Part shown: positions 1-8,162 of the stretch, one piece after another
Numbering within the stretch: the stretch's first letter is position 1
Layout: each line of letters starts with the position of its first letter
Assembly: GCA_964634605.1 (NCBI GenBank)
Contig: CAZWLJ010000030.1
Location: 1-41,148, forward strand
Source: UPXZ01 sp964634605
GTDB lineage: Bacteria > Bacteroidota > Bacteroidia > Bacteroidales > Paludibacteraceae
Direction of reading: 5' to 3'
Length of the DNA stretch: 41,148 bases
The notes under the pieces: model-generated
The model's database searches: none
The model's input: only the letters and a program-made list of their open reading frames with translations
Told to the model about the DNA's origin: nothing
Made by a program: the position numbers and the translations under genes

Positions 1-917
1 GCCTCTTCCGCTGATGATTTTCGTAATCCAAACTCAGAAGCTGTTTTTTCAATCAGCAAATCTGTAACAGGCTCATCAAGAACCGGTCTTGAAAATTTTA
101 TTCCTTTCTCCTTTTTCCCGTTCAGTATGTTTAAGCAAATGGACTCAGCAAGTATATTTACAGGAATTATTCTGAAAGAAAAAGGGAAAAAACAACCGGT
201 AGCAAGAAAAATGTTAAAGATATGCCAGATAGAATAATTATCGGGGCATAAACCCTTTTCAAGACTTCCTATAACAAGAGGAACGTCGTAAATGCATCCA
301 TTCAGATTTTGGGAAAAAGCATTTTTAATAGCTTCGGACGCAACCCATTTAAATGCAGCATAACCCGATTGCCAGGCATTTGTATTTACAGCTGCAAAGT
401 CGGTTTCATTTTGAAAAAAAGTTGCATTGAAAGATGAAGTGTAATGAAGCGATTTCGGGGAATCGTGATTTCCGCAGTATGCTATCATTTTTTCCAGTTC
501 AGGAATCCAGTTTTGTCTGAAGAAATCGTAGGGTAAATGATATAAGGGATTCATAGCCAGATGAATCACGGTTCCGGTTTGTTCTGTCAGGGTTCGGTAA
601 TCATCATCTGACAATCCAAAATTTTCATCACAAACATTTCCACAGTAAAATTGAATACCTTCTGCTTTGAAACTGCCCAGTCCCCATTTCCCGAAGCTTT
701 TTTGCATTTTATCGATGGCCAGACTTTCATTTTCTGCCCGTATAAGCAGATGAATTGGAAGTTTCGTGTTTTTTTGCAGATAATCAACTATATGTACTCC
801 GATAAAAGAATTAGGCCCGGTTATCATTACTCCTTCAGGTACCTCTTTTGTGCCTGATGCAAAGTTCCATTTCTTGTCAATGATAGCTTCTTTTCTGAAA
901 TCAATAAGATCATTCAT
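1..917 (-). CDS. Thioester-reductase-type SDR (Lys2/carboxylic acid reductase R-domain family), 3' end cut by window
   Basis: The frame is open from an ATG at 915-917 to the window edge, giving 305 residues without a stop. Residues 31-40 hold a Rossmann nucleotide-binding motif (TGPNSFIG, the family form being TGATGFLG). Residues around 185-190 hold GYAAFK, in which Y186 and K190 make the SDR catalytic YxxxK. The run GYxxxKWVAxEA is typical of the extended SDR (NAD_binding_4) domains that reduce carrier-protein thioesters or acyl-CoA to aldehydes in Lys2, carboxylic acid reductases and fatty acyl-CoA reductases. The domain starts only about 25 residues from the N-terminus, so no adenylation or carrier domain precedes it. 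What lies after the reductase domain is outside the window. The substrate cannot be told. The gene is followed upstream by a 768 bp gene-poor gap, and no partner gene is visible. Confidence 0.8.
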   Translation of the reverse strand, partial: MNDLIDFRKEAIIDKKWNFASGTKEVPEGVMITGPNSFIGVHIVDYLQKNTKLPIHLLIRAENESLAIDKMQKSFGKWGLGSFKAEGIQFYCGNVCDENFGLSDDDYRTLTEQTGTVIHLAMNPLYHLPYDFFRQNWIPELEKMIAYCGNHDSPKSLHYTSSFNATFFQNETDFAAVNTNAWQSGYAAFKWVASEAIKNAFSQNLNGCIYDVPLVIGSLEKGLCPDNYSIWHIFNIFLATGCFFPFSFRIIPVNILAESICLNILNGKKEKGIKFSRPVLDEPVTDLLIEKTASEFGLRKSSAEE

Positions 918-1335
918 AAATAAGGTAAAAAATTAAGGATGAGTTTATGGTAAATTTATAAGTTTCAGGAGTTCTCTGCGTTGCAAATGTGTATTCAGCA
1001 ACAGGTTCAGGATACTCAGAATATCCATTTCAGGAATCCATTTCCGAATGTATTTCATATCCCGGGCACGGCATCCCTGCTCCCGTTTAGGTACTGGCAA
1101 ATGTAATCATTTTTATATTAGTCTGTTAACATACCCGCATCATTTTTAATTTTTTCTGGTTGATGATTCCGTTATTCTCCGTCCTTCCGGATATGCTCTT
1201 TAATTGCTAAAAACTTCGCGCGGCAGCGGGGGGATGAAATATCCCGCCGGCTATGCCGCCAGCTTTGTTCATTTATGCTGCATATCCGTTCGGACGGGGC
1301 GGGGAGAGGTATGAAATTTTAATATTTTTCGGGTG

Positions 1336-1355
1336 AACGGGTATTCTTACCCGTT
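1336..1355. repeat. Perfect inverted repeat, 8 bp stem, 4 nt loop
   Basis: AACGGGTA, loop TTCT, TACCCGTT. It is followed ten bases later by a second hairpin of the same geometry. It lies in a gene-free region, and neither hairpin is next to a gene end, so a terminator role is unlikely. Confidence 0.7.
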
Positions 1356-1365
1356 TTATAAAAAT

Positions 1366-1385
1366 CACGGACAGGAATGTCCGTG
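1366..1385. repeat. Perfect inverted repeat, 8 bp stem, 4 nt loop
   Basis: CACGGACA, loop GGAA, TGTCCGTG. The GGAA loop is GNRA-like and would make a stable RNA hairpin on the plus strand. The stem resembles the smaller hairpin at 6473-6488 (ACGGAT, loop GAAA, ATCCGT), which suggests a dispersed hairpin type. Confidence 0.7.
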
Positions 1386-1643
1386 TACCCGGAATGACTA
1401 TGGTGAGTGGCAGCGGGGTAGTGGTTTCTGTCTGCTGTAAATATTCCGGGAGCTCTTACCCTTCAAATAAATAAGGAAGAAAGCCGCAGCAGCGGGGGAG
1501 TGGATGCCATTCGTCCTGAAGCCGGAGGATACAGATCCGATCATCCCATTGCCGAACATGCAAATGAAGAAGGCCGTGCTCAAAACAGGCGGATTGATGC
1601 ACGCGTAACAGAAAAATAAATAAAGGTGAAGAATTAAACGGAT

Positions 1644-1679
1644 AAAAAAAACGTCCGTTCTGATTTGCAAAGCGGACGG
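1644..1679 (-). terminator. Rho-independent terminator of the GH2 gene
   Basis: Read on the minus strand, six bases after the GH2 stop codon there is CGTCCG, a 15-base loop and CGGACG, followed at once by a run of eight T. The stem is GC-rich and the T-run is where a terminator needs it. Confidence 0.75.
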
Positions 1680-1685
1680 TTTTGT

Positions 1686-4600
1686 TTAGTGTCTGTTTAA
1701 AAGCACTTTATGAGTGGATAATAATCCGGAATTAACCATAAAAAAATAAATTCCGTCAGGATAATTCAAATGGACGGTTAAATCACCGGAAGAAGTAAAC
1801 GAATCCAATGTTCTGCCATAAAAATCCATGACTTTGATTTTTGACTTTTGACCCGTTATAATACGAACAGCTCCGGTTGTTAAAGCCGGAGTAATGGTAA
1901 CTCCGGCGGGGTTGTTTACAGTGGAGACACCGGTGCCGCTGAGTACTTCCTCCAGTTGCCAGCCGGCACCTGTTGATTTATCGGCGTAGATGTAAGAACC
2001 GGCAACGGTGTTATCCAGGTTAATATAATTCCATTTCTGCCATACACCCCGCATTTTTACGCTACAATCTGCCAGCGTTTCTAATTGTATCATTCCTCCA
2101 TTATCCTTTTTAGTCCCCGAAACACACCTCCAGCCGTCCTTCTGATTTATATAGGTGCCGGCTACGCGAACATTATAATAGGATGTAAAACCGGCAACGG
2201 GTGTAAAATCAAATTCAAACGTGTTGTTGTCTTTGTTCAGGGGATTGATACAAAAATCGCCCTCGTAATTTGTTGATACATCCGGAAGCAATTGCAGGTA
2301 AAAGCCTGATTGCTGATGTTTTATATAATATTTTTTGGTTTTGTCGGGTGTGGTACAGGATACGCTCACCGGATCGACAATGGCAGATGCTTCGATGCCC
2401 AGTTCTGAAGCAGATGTCCAGGCTTTACCGTTAACCTCCGACTTAGCTATCAACCTGAAGTACCTCGCTACGGGTTTTGAAGCGATGGTTACGGATTGTA
2501 TTGCGGATGAACTGGTAAATTCTCCCTTTGCGGCGGGACTTCCCCATACTTTCGGGTCGTTGCTGAAATAGATCTCATATTCCTTAACCCGGCCATTCTC
2601 TCCATCCTGTCTTCCTGTATAATTGAAAGCTTCTATCCGATATGTTTTTTGCATATCAATCACAATTTCGTGGGGATGAGCGGGCTCGTATGTTCCCCAG
2701 CTTGTATGCCAGATGGTGTTTTCGTTTTCATCGATGGATTTATAAGCTTCCTCACCGTTAGCCTGGCTCGAATAGCTTACCACTTTCCATGCCGATTTAT
2801 CAATAAAAAGACCGAAATCAACGGTTGTCTTCAAGCCGCTTAAAAAACCATCGGCTTCGCAATACGATATGATTCTGCCGGCTGATAAAAACTCAAATGA
2901 TCCCTCATAGAGCTGAAAGGAACCGTTATCTATGCTATAATATATTCTGGCATTGGGTGTGGTTGTGCTAAGTTCCACTTTACCCTGGTTGTTTCTTACA
3001 ATGTGAACCGGATCACAGACCGGAAATCCAACTCTTGCCCGTTCGGACAGCTGGTCATTGTTCAGATTACCGGCGACAGGCATGATTATAAAGTTGAAAA
3101 TGGTGTTGCCGGCTTTCAACTCGTATTTCTCCAGTACATCGGGACCACAGGACGCATTACCCAATCCGCGCATAACGGCGTTGAGACTTACCACGGTATT
3201 CTCACAAAACTTCTGTTTGGCCTGATAAGGATGTTTCTCACGGTTATAACGATCCCGGTAAATATCTTCGGGTCTGAAATGAGTTGCCGTAGAAGACATT
3301 TGCTGAGGTGCCACATACAAAAGTCCATCCCCGGCATTGTCGGTCAGGCTCATCCATCGCACTTCTTCCTTGTTACCGGTTTCCTGCGGAAGTACATATT
3401 TTTCCCATTGATCTGTTGCCGTAGAGTTGTAAACCCCTTCGAAACAAGCTTCTTTACGATCTGCATACGACTCCCACGGACCACGTCCAAACCAGGTCAG
3501 TTTCTCAAAGTCTTTGGGCATTTCAAGCCGATAACCAATTTTAGGTAATATCACATTCTTTTTGAGGGGATCAATAATGGAACTGACATAAATATTGCCG
3601 TCGCCGGCTATCTTAAACAGCATCCGGGTGGTAAATACATTGGGGGCGATAGCCGTATAGGTGTTCAGAATACTCAGATCAACCGTATTCCCGTTTTCCT
3701 GAATATCCCATACTCCCGCTTTAACGGTTAATTGTCTGATTCCCATATCATCCCAGCCTTTGGTTTGCGGTTTATCATTCTCCGTTGGCAGTCTGAAAAC
3801 ATAAAGCGCCAAAGGCTGATTGATTAATTGTTTTCCATTGAAGGTGTACTTAATTAATGTTCCCGCTGATTTGGAGAACACCGCTGAAAAGTTGCTGCCG
3901 GTAACAGTAATATCGGCGGTGGTACTGCTAACCGTAAGATTTCCTGTTGCCGGAATAGCAGCCACCGGTTTATTGGCTTCCTTCAGTTTTATTTGCTCAC
4001 CTGCCACTTCATATCCCTGCTCTGCCCACCAGGTTGCTTCCTTTTGATAAGCATTAAAGCGGATAAAGTATTCCGCTTCGGGTTTGGGTGTTTCGGGCAG
4101 GGCATTAAGGCTGATTTCGGCAGTTGCTCCACCGGCAAGTGTCACATCCAGTTTTTCTCTTTTAATCTCTTTTCCATCTTCAAGCACTGAATAGTAAATA
4201 TCGAGATCATCAGCAGATTTGAATGCCCGCTTGCTTTTAAGTATGAAAGTTTTATGATCCTCTTTCATGAAAAAATCGATGGGCTGGTACACTTTTTTGG
4301 TGCTGTATGATTTAGCTGAAAACGAATTGTCGGCAAATACCACTCCATTGGTACAAAAGCTTCCGTCGTTGGGCGAATCGCCGAAGTCGCCTCCGTAAGC
4401 CCAGTAATACTCACCCGGTTTATTGGGAACAGGCATTTTTATTCCCTGATCTTTCCAGTCCCAGATAAATTCACCGGTTAATGCGGGGTATTTTTCGTAC
4501 AGATCGAAAAACTCCCGTACATTTCCCATGGCATTTCCCATGGCGTGACTATTCTCACACTGGATATGAGGACGCGGATTTGATTCGGTCAGCCGTTGCT

Positions 4601-6197
4601 CCCCGATACTTTTAATCCGGTTGATATCTGCATACATGGTGCTGCTCACATCGCTCCACTGGCTGTTTCCTTCGTAATGTGTCAGACGGGTTTTATCCAG
4701 CGCCTTGATAGCGTTCTCTACGTAATAAAAATTATTGCCGCCTCCCGATTCGTTGCCATACGACCACATAAAAATAGATACGTGATTTCTGAATCGTTTA
4801 ACCATGTTCTGATTGCGCTCAACCATCGGTTTTCTGAAAACTTCCACACCTGACAATCCGGTATTCCCGTGACATTCCACATTGGCTTCGGATAAGACAT
4901 ACAGGCCATACTTATCGCACAGTTCGTAGAAGTAAGGACTGACCGGATAATGCGATGTTCTTACGGCGTTGATGTTTAGCTGTTTCATGGTTTTTACATC
5001 GCGTTCCATTTCCTCCTTCGATACAGTCCGGCCATTCATCTCGCTGTGGTCGTGCCGGTTAACACCGTGAAAAACCATCCGCTTCCCATTTATCAGCAAT
5101 TCACCCCTGCTTCCAATCTCCACTTTCTTAAAACCTGCTTTTCCGCCACGTATATCAATTACTTTGCCGGTCTGATCTTCGAGTGTTAGCACCAGATCAT
5201 AGAGGTTTGGTATTTCGGCACTCCATTTCTTCGGACTGTTTACCTGAAAAGTAAGGGTGTTTTTACCTATAATCGGTGATGTGAGTTCTTTTGTTGCTAT
5301 AACTGAACCGTTATCCAGTAATTTTGCCGTAATCTTACTGTTGGTCAGTGCTGTGCCGCTTAACTCAACATCAATGGATACCGATGCATTGGTATAAGTG
5401 TTGTCGAGATTGGAGGTGAAGAAGTAATCCCGGATTTGAGTCTTCGGAGCCGACCAGAGAAAAACATCTCTGTGAATGCCGCTAAAACGAAAGAAATCCT
5501 GACATTCCAGAAAAGAACCACTTGTAAACCGGTAAACCTGCACCGCTATTACATTGGTTCCGCTCCTTATGTAATCGGTTATCTTAAATTCGGAAGGGAG
5601 GAAAGAATCTTCGGAGTAACCAACCTGCTGTCCGTTTACCCAAAGGTAATAACCCGGTCCGGCTCCATTGAAACGTACGTAAATATCGCGACCATCCCAG
5701 CTGGCGGGAAGTATGAATTCACGCCGGTAACTGCCCACCGGATTTTTCATGTTGTTATTGTAGGTGAAATCGGCAGGACGACTGGCCATAACACTGTAAT
5801 TGGCATCGTAAGTGAATGGATACCGGGTGTTTACATACAATGGTTTGTCCCAGCTTTTGCCGTGACGAACACCGTAAATCTGCCAGTTGAGCGGTACATC
5901 AATATCATCCCAACCGCTGACATTATAGGAAGGATTAAAGAAACCAGCCGGCTTTTTGGAGGGATCGGACACCCAGTTGAACTTCCAGACTCCATTTAGT
6001 GATAAATAGTAAGATGATTGTTCTGTACTGTTGGTTAACAACGAATTTTCGGTTTCAAAAGGAATGCCTACTGTACAGGCATTTTCCCGGTTTACCTGAG
6101 TAATTTTCACATCATCCCATTCATTCTGGGCAGAAAGAGTAAAAACAGCTAAAAACAAAAACGATACAATCAATACGAAATAGCGTGATTTTTTCAT
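1686..6197 (-). CDS. Secreted GH2 beta-galactosidase-like enzyme with CBM32-like domain and T9SS sorting domain
   Basis: This 1503-residue protein starts with a signal peptide (residues 1-24, cleavage after SAQ). It then has the LacZ layout: sugar-binding domain (about 65-250), Ig-like domain (255-360), TIM barrel (365-660), a linker Ig domain, and the large beta-sandwich (about 800-1075). The general acid E483 sits in GNESGGG and the nucleophile E548 in CENSHAMGN, both matching LacZ. Three modules follow: a short chitobiase-type Ig segment (about 1090-1160), an F5/8 type C (CBM32-like) domain (about 1170-1300), and a ricin-like trefoil segment (about 1310-1430). The last 75 residues resemble a type A Por-secretion sorting domain, so the enzyme should be exported through T9SS and attached to or released from the surface. 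It should hydrolyse beta-galactosides or related glycans. Exact specificity within GH2 cannot be read from sequence. A single-gene transcript is likely, with its own promoter and terminator. Confidence 0.9.
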   Translation of the reverse strand: MKKSRYFVLIVSFLFLAVFTLSAQNEWDDVKITQVNRENACTVGIPFETENSLLTNSTEQSSYYLSLNGVWKFNWVSDPSKKPAGFFNPSYNVSGWDDIDVPLNWQIYGVRHGKSWDKPLYVNTRYPFTYDANYSVMASRPADFTYNNNMKNPVGSYRREFILPASWDGRDIYVRFNGAGPGYYLWVNGQQVGYSEDSFLPSEFKITDYIRSGTNVIAVQVYRFTSGSFLECQDFFRFSGIHRDVFLWSAPKTQIRDYFFTSNLDNTYTNASVSIDVELSGTALTNSKITAKLLDNGSVIATKELTSPIIGKNTLTFQVNSPKKWSAEIPNLYDLVLTLEDQTGKVIDIRGGKAGFKKVEIGSRGELLINGKRMVFHGVNRHDHSEMNGRTVSKEEMERDVKTMKQLNINAVRTSHYPVSPYFYELCDKYGLYVLSEANVECHGNTGLSGVEVFRKPMVERNQNMVKRFRNHVSIFMWSYGNESGGGNNFYYVENAIKALDKTRLTHYEGNSQWSDVSSTMYADINRIKSIGEQRLTESNPRPHIQCENSHAMGNAMGNVREFFDLYEKYPALTGEFIWDWKDQGIKMPVPNKPGEYYWAYGGDFGDSPNDGSFCTNGVVFADNSFSAKSYSTKKVYQPIDFFMKEDHKTFILKSKRAFKSADDLDIYYSVLEDGKEIKREKLDVTLAGGATAEISLNALPETPKPEAEYFIRFNAYQKEATWWAEQGYEVAGEQIKLKEANKPVAAIPATGNLTVSSTTADITVTGSNFSAVFSKSAGTLIKYTFNGKQLINQPLALYVFRLPTENDKPQTKGWDDMGIRQLTVKAGVWDIQENGNTVDLSILNTYTAIAPNVFTTRMLFKIAGDGNIYVSSIIDPLKKNVILPKIGYRLEMPKDFEKLTWFGRGPWESYADRKEACFEGVYNSTATDQWEKYVLPQETGNKEEVRWMSLTDNAGDGLLYVAPQQMSSTATHFRPEDIYRDRYNREKHPYQAKQKFCENTVVSLNAVMRGLGNASCGPDVLEKYELKAGNTIFNFIIMPVAGNLNNDQLSERARVGFPVCDPVHIVRNNQGKVELSTTTPNARIYYSIDNGSFQLYEGSFEFLSAGRIISYCEADGFLSGLKTTVDFGLFIDKSAWKVVSYSSQANGEEAYKSIDENENTIWHTSWGTYEPAHPHEIVIDMQKTYRIEAFNYTGRQDGENGRVKEYEIYFSNDPKVWGSPAAKGEFTSSSAIQSVTIASKPVARYFRLIAKSEVNGKAWTSASELGIEASAIVDPVSVSCTTPDKTKKYYIKHQQSGFYLQLLPDVSTNYEGDFCINPLNKDNNTFEFDFTPVAGFTSYYNVRVAGTYINQKDGWRCVSGTKKDNGGMIQLETLADCSVKMRGVWQKWNYINLDNTVAGSYIYADKSTGAGWQLEEVLSGTGVSTVNNPAGVTITPALTTGAVRIITGQKSKIKVMDFYGRTLDSFTSSGDLTVHLNYPDGIYFFMVNSGLLSTHKVLLNRH

Positions 6198-6320
6198 GTT
6201 AGTGATATTTGTGATTCTTTTATAGTGTGCAGGTTGTTATAATTTAAGTTTTACTTTCCTCATCGTTTCCGCCGGTGGAGATTTTCATCAGGTATTATTT
6301 TAACCACTAAAATTTCAGTC

Positions 6321-6350
6321 CAAAGATACTGATTTTTTTCTATGGAGAAA
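6321..6350 (-). promoter_or_regulatory. Bacteroidota-type promoter for the GH2 gene
   Basis: The minus strand reads TATCTTTG at 6328-6321, a full match to the TAnnTTTG -7 box of the Bacteroidota primary sigma factor. A TTTC at 6350-6347 stands in for the -33 TTTG with an 18 bp spacer. The predicted leader is about 115 nt. Confidence 0.5.
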
Positions 6351-6472
6351 AGTGATTCAGATTTATTTGTGCTTTTGAAAACAGCGGGATGAGGAGCTGC
6401 CTTTTAACCTGATTTTCGGGCAAAGTGCCTGACCACTTCTGACCGGATAGGATTACCTCTTACTTGCAGGGC

Positions 6473-6488
6473 ACGGATGAAAATCCGT
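6473..6488. repeat. Small perfect hairpin in the GH2-PAP2 spacer
   Basis: ACGGAT, loop GAAA, ATCCGT. It has the same style as the hairpin at 1366-1385 (GNRA-type loop, ACGGA core) and is not placed at a gene end. Confidence 0.45.
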
Positions 6489-6741
6489 ATCAGCGAAGTC
6501 TGCCTCCTGACTTTATTCTGTATTGACCCGGATTACATATCGGCGCGAGCAGGGGTAAGACATTGGTGGATATGCCGGAGTAGTTTTTCTGGCTATTGCC
6601 CTGGTTTTTGTGTGGAGATCATTCTTCAGAACGAGAATTCCCCTGAAAAAATAATTTTTGTTAATAATGTTCATGAAAGGGCAGGGATTAGTTCTCCGGT
6701 GTTTTTTTGAAAATAATTCAGAAAAAAGTATGTGTGAAAAA

Positions 6742-6771
6742 TTTGAATTTAACAAAAAAAATATACTTTTG
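6742..6771 (+). promoter_or_regulatory. Bacteroidota-type promoter for the PAP2-thioesterase pair
   Basis: TTTG at 6742-6745 and TACTTTTG at 6764-6771 match the -33 TTTG and -7 TAnnTTTG boxes, with an 18 bp spacer. The start codon follows 57 bases after the -7 box. Confidence 0.6.
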
Positions 6772-6827
6772 AATGATAAAAAAAAAAAATAATCAATCAC
6801 ATTTTTCGGACATATCTGTTTTCTTCA

Positions 6828-7802
6828 ATGAATTTACGTTCAATAAAATTTAATCCGGCTGAGAAACTAACCTTGTATTATATCCTGATTTCAACCTTTG
6901 CTGTATTTTATATCGTTTTGAAGTATGGTACGGATGCCTCACTTATAGGTATCAGGCTGCTGATATGTGCAGGAATTTTCTTTCTGGCATATTTGGGCAG
7001 TTCATGCGAAAATTCATCAATAAACTTTATCCGGTACCTTTTTATTGGCTCTCTGTTTGTTTACTGGTATCCCGAAACATTTTACTTCAACCGTTATTTT
7101 GAAAGTTTTGATCACCTGCTGGCACGTGCTGATTTCCGAATGTTTGGTTTTCAACCGTCTTTAATATTTGCACAGGCTTTTCCGCAGCATTGGTTTTCCG
7201 AACTGATGAATTTGGGATATATTTCTTTTTTTCCATTACTGATCATCACTTGTCTCTACTTCTATCGCACCGACAAAAGGTATGCTGAGTTTTTCTTTTT
7301 TACCACAATACTGGCTTTCTTTTTATTTTACCTGGTGTTTCTTCTCATTCCGGCATCGGGTCCGCAGTATTATTTTCAATTAATTGACGATAAGCAGATT
7401 TCCGCTGGAATATATCCATCGCTCGGAGATTATTTCAGCAACAACTATATCAGCCTGCGACACACACCTCCCAGCGGTATATTTAAACAATTTCTTGATT
7501 TTATCAGAAATATAGCAGAACGACCTACAGGTGCATTTCCAAGTTCTCATATCGGAAATTCAACGCTTGTAATAATTCTGGTACTGGTAAAACGAAAATA
7601 TAAATTAGCCCTTATATTGTTGCCAGTATATGTTCTGCTGGTTTTTTCTACTGTTTATCTTGGCGCTCATTATGTCATTGATGTGATTGCGGGATTCATT
7701 GCAGCATTTATTTTTTACGGACTGAGTGTTTTTCTGTATCCCTTATTTTCGGGCAGAAATCATACTGATTACAAATTAGAAACTGAAAAAAACACAAAAT
7801 GA
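6828..7802 (+). CDS. PAP2-superfamily membrane phosphatase/phosphotransferase
   Basis: This 324-residue integral membrane protein has about seven to eight hydrophobic segments. The PAP2 signature is near the C-terminus: R232-P, PSSH ending at H241, and H281-x3-D285 in AHYVID. The third motif reads STVYLGAHY, with Thr where classic lipid phosphatases have Arg. That pattern is closer to the PAP2_3 (inositol phosphotransferase-like) subgroup, so the enzyme may transfer a phospho-head group between lipids rather than only hydrolyse phosphatidate or undecaprenyl pyrophosphate. The active site would face the periplasmic side of the inner membrane. Its stop codon overlaps the start of the thioesterase gene (ATGA), so the two are translationally coupled. 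The exact substrate is unknown. Confidence 0.82.
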   Translation: MNLRSIKFNPAEKLTLYYILISTFAVFYIVLKYGTDASLIGIRLLICAGIFFLAYLGSSCENSSINFIRYLFIGSLFVYWYPETFYFNRYFESFDHLLARADFRMFGFQPSLIFAQAFPQHWFSELMNLGYISFFPLLIITCLYFYRTDKRYAEFFFFTTILAFFLFYLVFLLIPASGPQYYFQLIDDKQISAGIYPSLGDYFSNNYISLRHTPPSGIFKQFLDFIRNIAERPTGAFPSSHIGNSTLVIILVLVKRKYKLALILLPVYVLLVFSTVYLGAHYVIDVIAGFIAAFIFYGLSVFLYPLFSGRNHTDYKLETEKNTK

Positions 7803-8158
7803 AAATATATTCACAACAACATCTGATTACCGAATCTGAAACTGCTGTCATTATGGGCTCCGGAAGCCTCGAAGTTTATGCAACTCCCGCTATGATTGCA
7901 CTCATGGAAAATACAGCCGTTCAGGCAATTGATGATCTTGAAACCGGATTTACAACTGTGGGAATAGAAATAAATGTCAGGCATCTGAAAGCATCAAAGC
8001 CCGGCGAAACCGTTATTTGCACTGCAGAACTTGTTGAGCATGAAGGAAAACTGTATGAATTTCAGATCGTTGTTGAGAATGCCAAAGGTGATAAAACTGG
8101 AACCGCCACCCATAAGCGGGCAGCGGTTCGGATTGAGAAATTTATGAATTCGCTCTGA
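7799..8158 (+). CDS. Hotdog-fold thioesterase, FlK-like
   Basis: This 119-residue cytoplasmic protein has the single hotdog-fold layout of the fluoroacetyl-CoA thioesterase-like family. The helix carries LMENTAV (E37), and the following strand carries VGIEINVRHL (H62). Then come LKASKPGETV, and GTATHKRA near the end. Family members of this length hydrolyse acyl-CoA or keep pools of small acyl-CoAs in check. There is no reason to assume fluoroacetyl-CoA as substrate. Its ATG overlaps the PAP2 stop codon, so it is co-translated with that gene. It ends only 4 bp from the convergent GH97 gene, with no visible terminator between them. Confidence 0.82.
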   Translation: MKIYSQQHLITESETAVIMGSGSLEVYATPAMIALMENTAVQAIDDLETGFTTVGIEINVRHLKASKPGETVICTAELVEHEGKLYEFQIVVENAKGDKTGTATHKRAAVRIEKFMNSL

Positions 8159-8162
8159 TATC

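Larger units (their letters stand above)
918..1685. other. Gene-poor intergenic region
   Basis: I see no convincing gene in these 768 bp. The one 90-codon reading frame on the minus strand has Cys/Phe-rich, low-information content and ends inside the GH2 terminator, so it was not called. The region holds two perfect short hairpins (1336-1355 and 1366-1385) and the terminator of the GH2 gene at its right end. The sequence around 1200-1310 is rich in CCG/GGC compared with its surroundings. Confidence 0.6.
6198..6827. other. Divergent intergenic region between the GH2 and PAP2 genes
   Basis: I see no gene here. The region holds outward-facing promoter candidates for the GH2 gene (6321-6350, minus) and the PAP2 gene (6742-6771, plus), and a small hairpin at 6473-6488. 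Short reading frames in the middle have no recognisable content. Confidence 0.6.

Noticed and set aside
1398..1670. 90-codon minus-strand frame before the GH2 terminator
   Set aside because: No recognisable content, unusual composition, and its start region overlaps the terminator of the upstream GH2 gene.
3003..3548. 181-codon plus-strand open frame
   Set aside because: Antisense of the GH2 gene; no recognisable domain.
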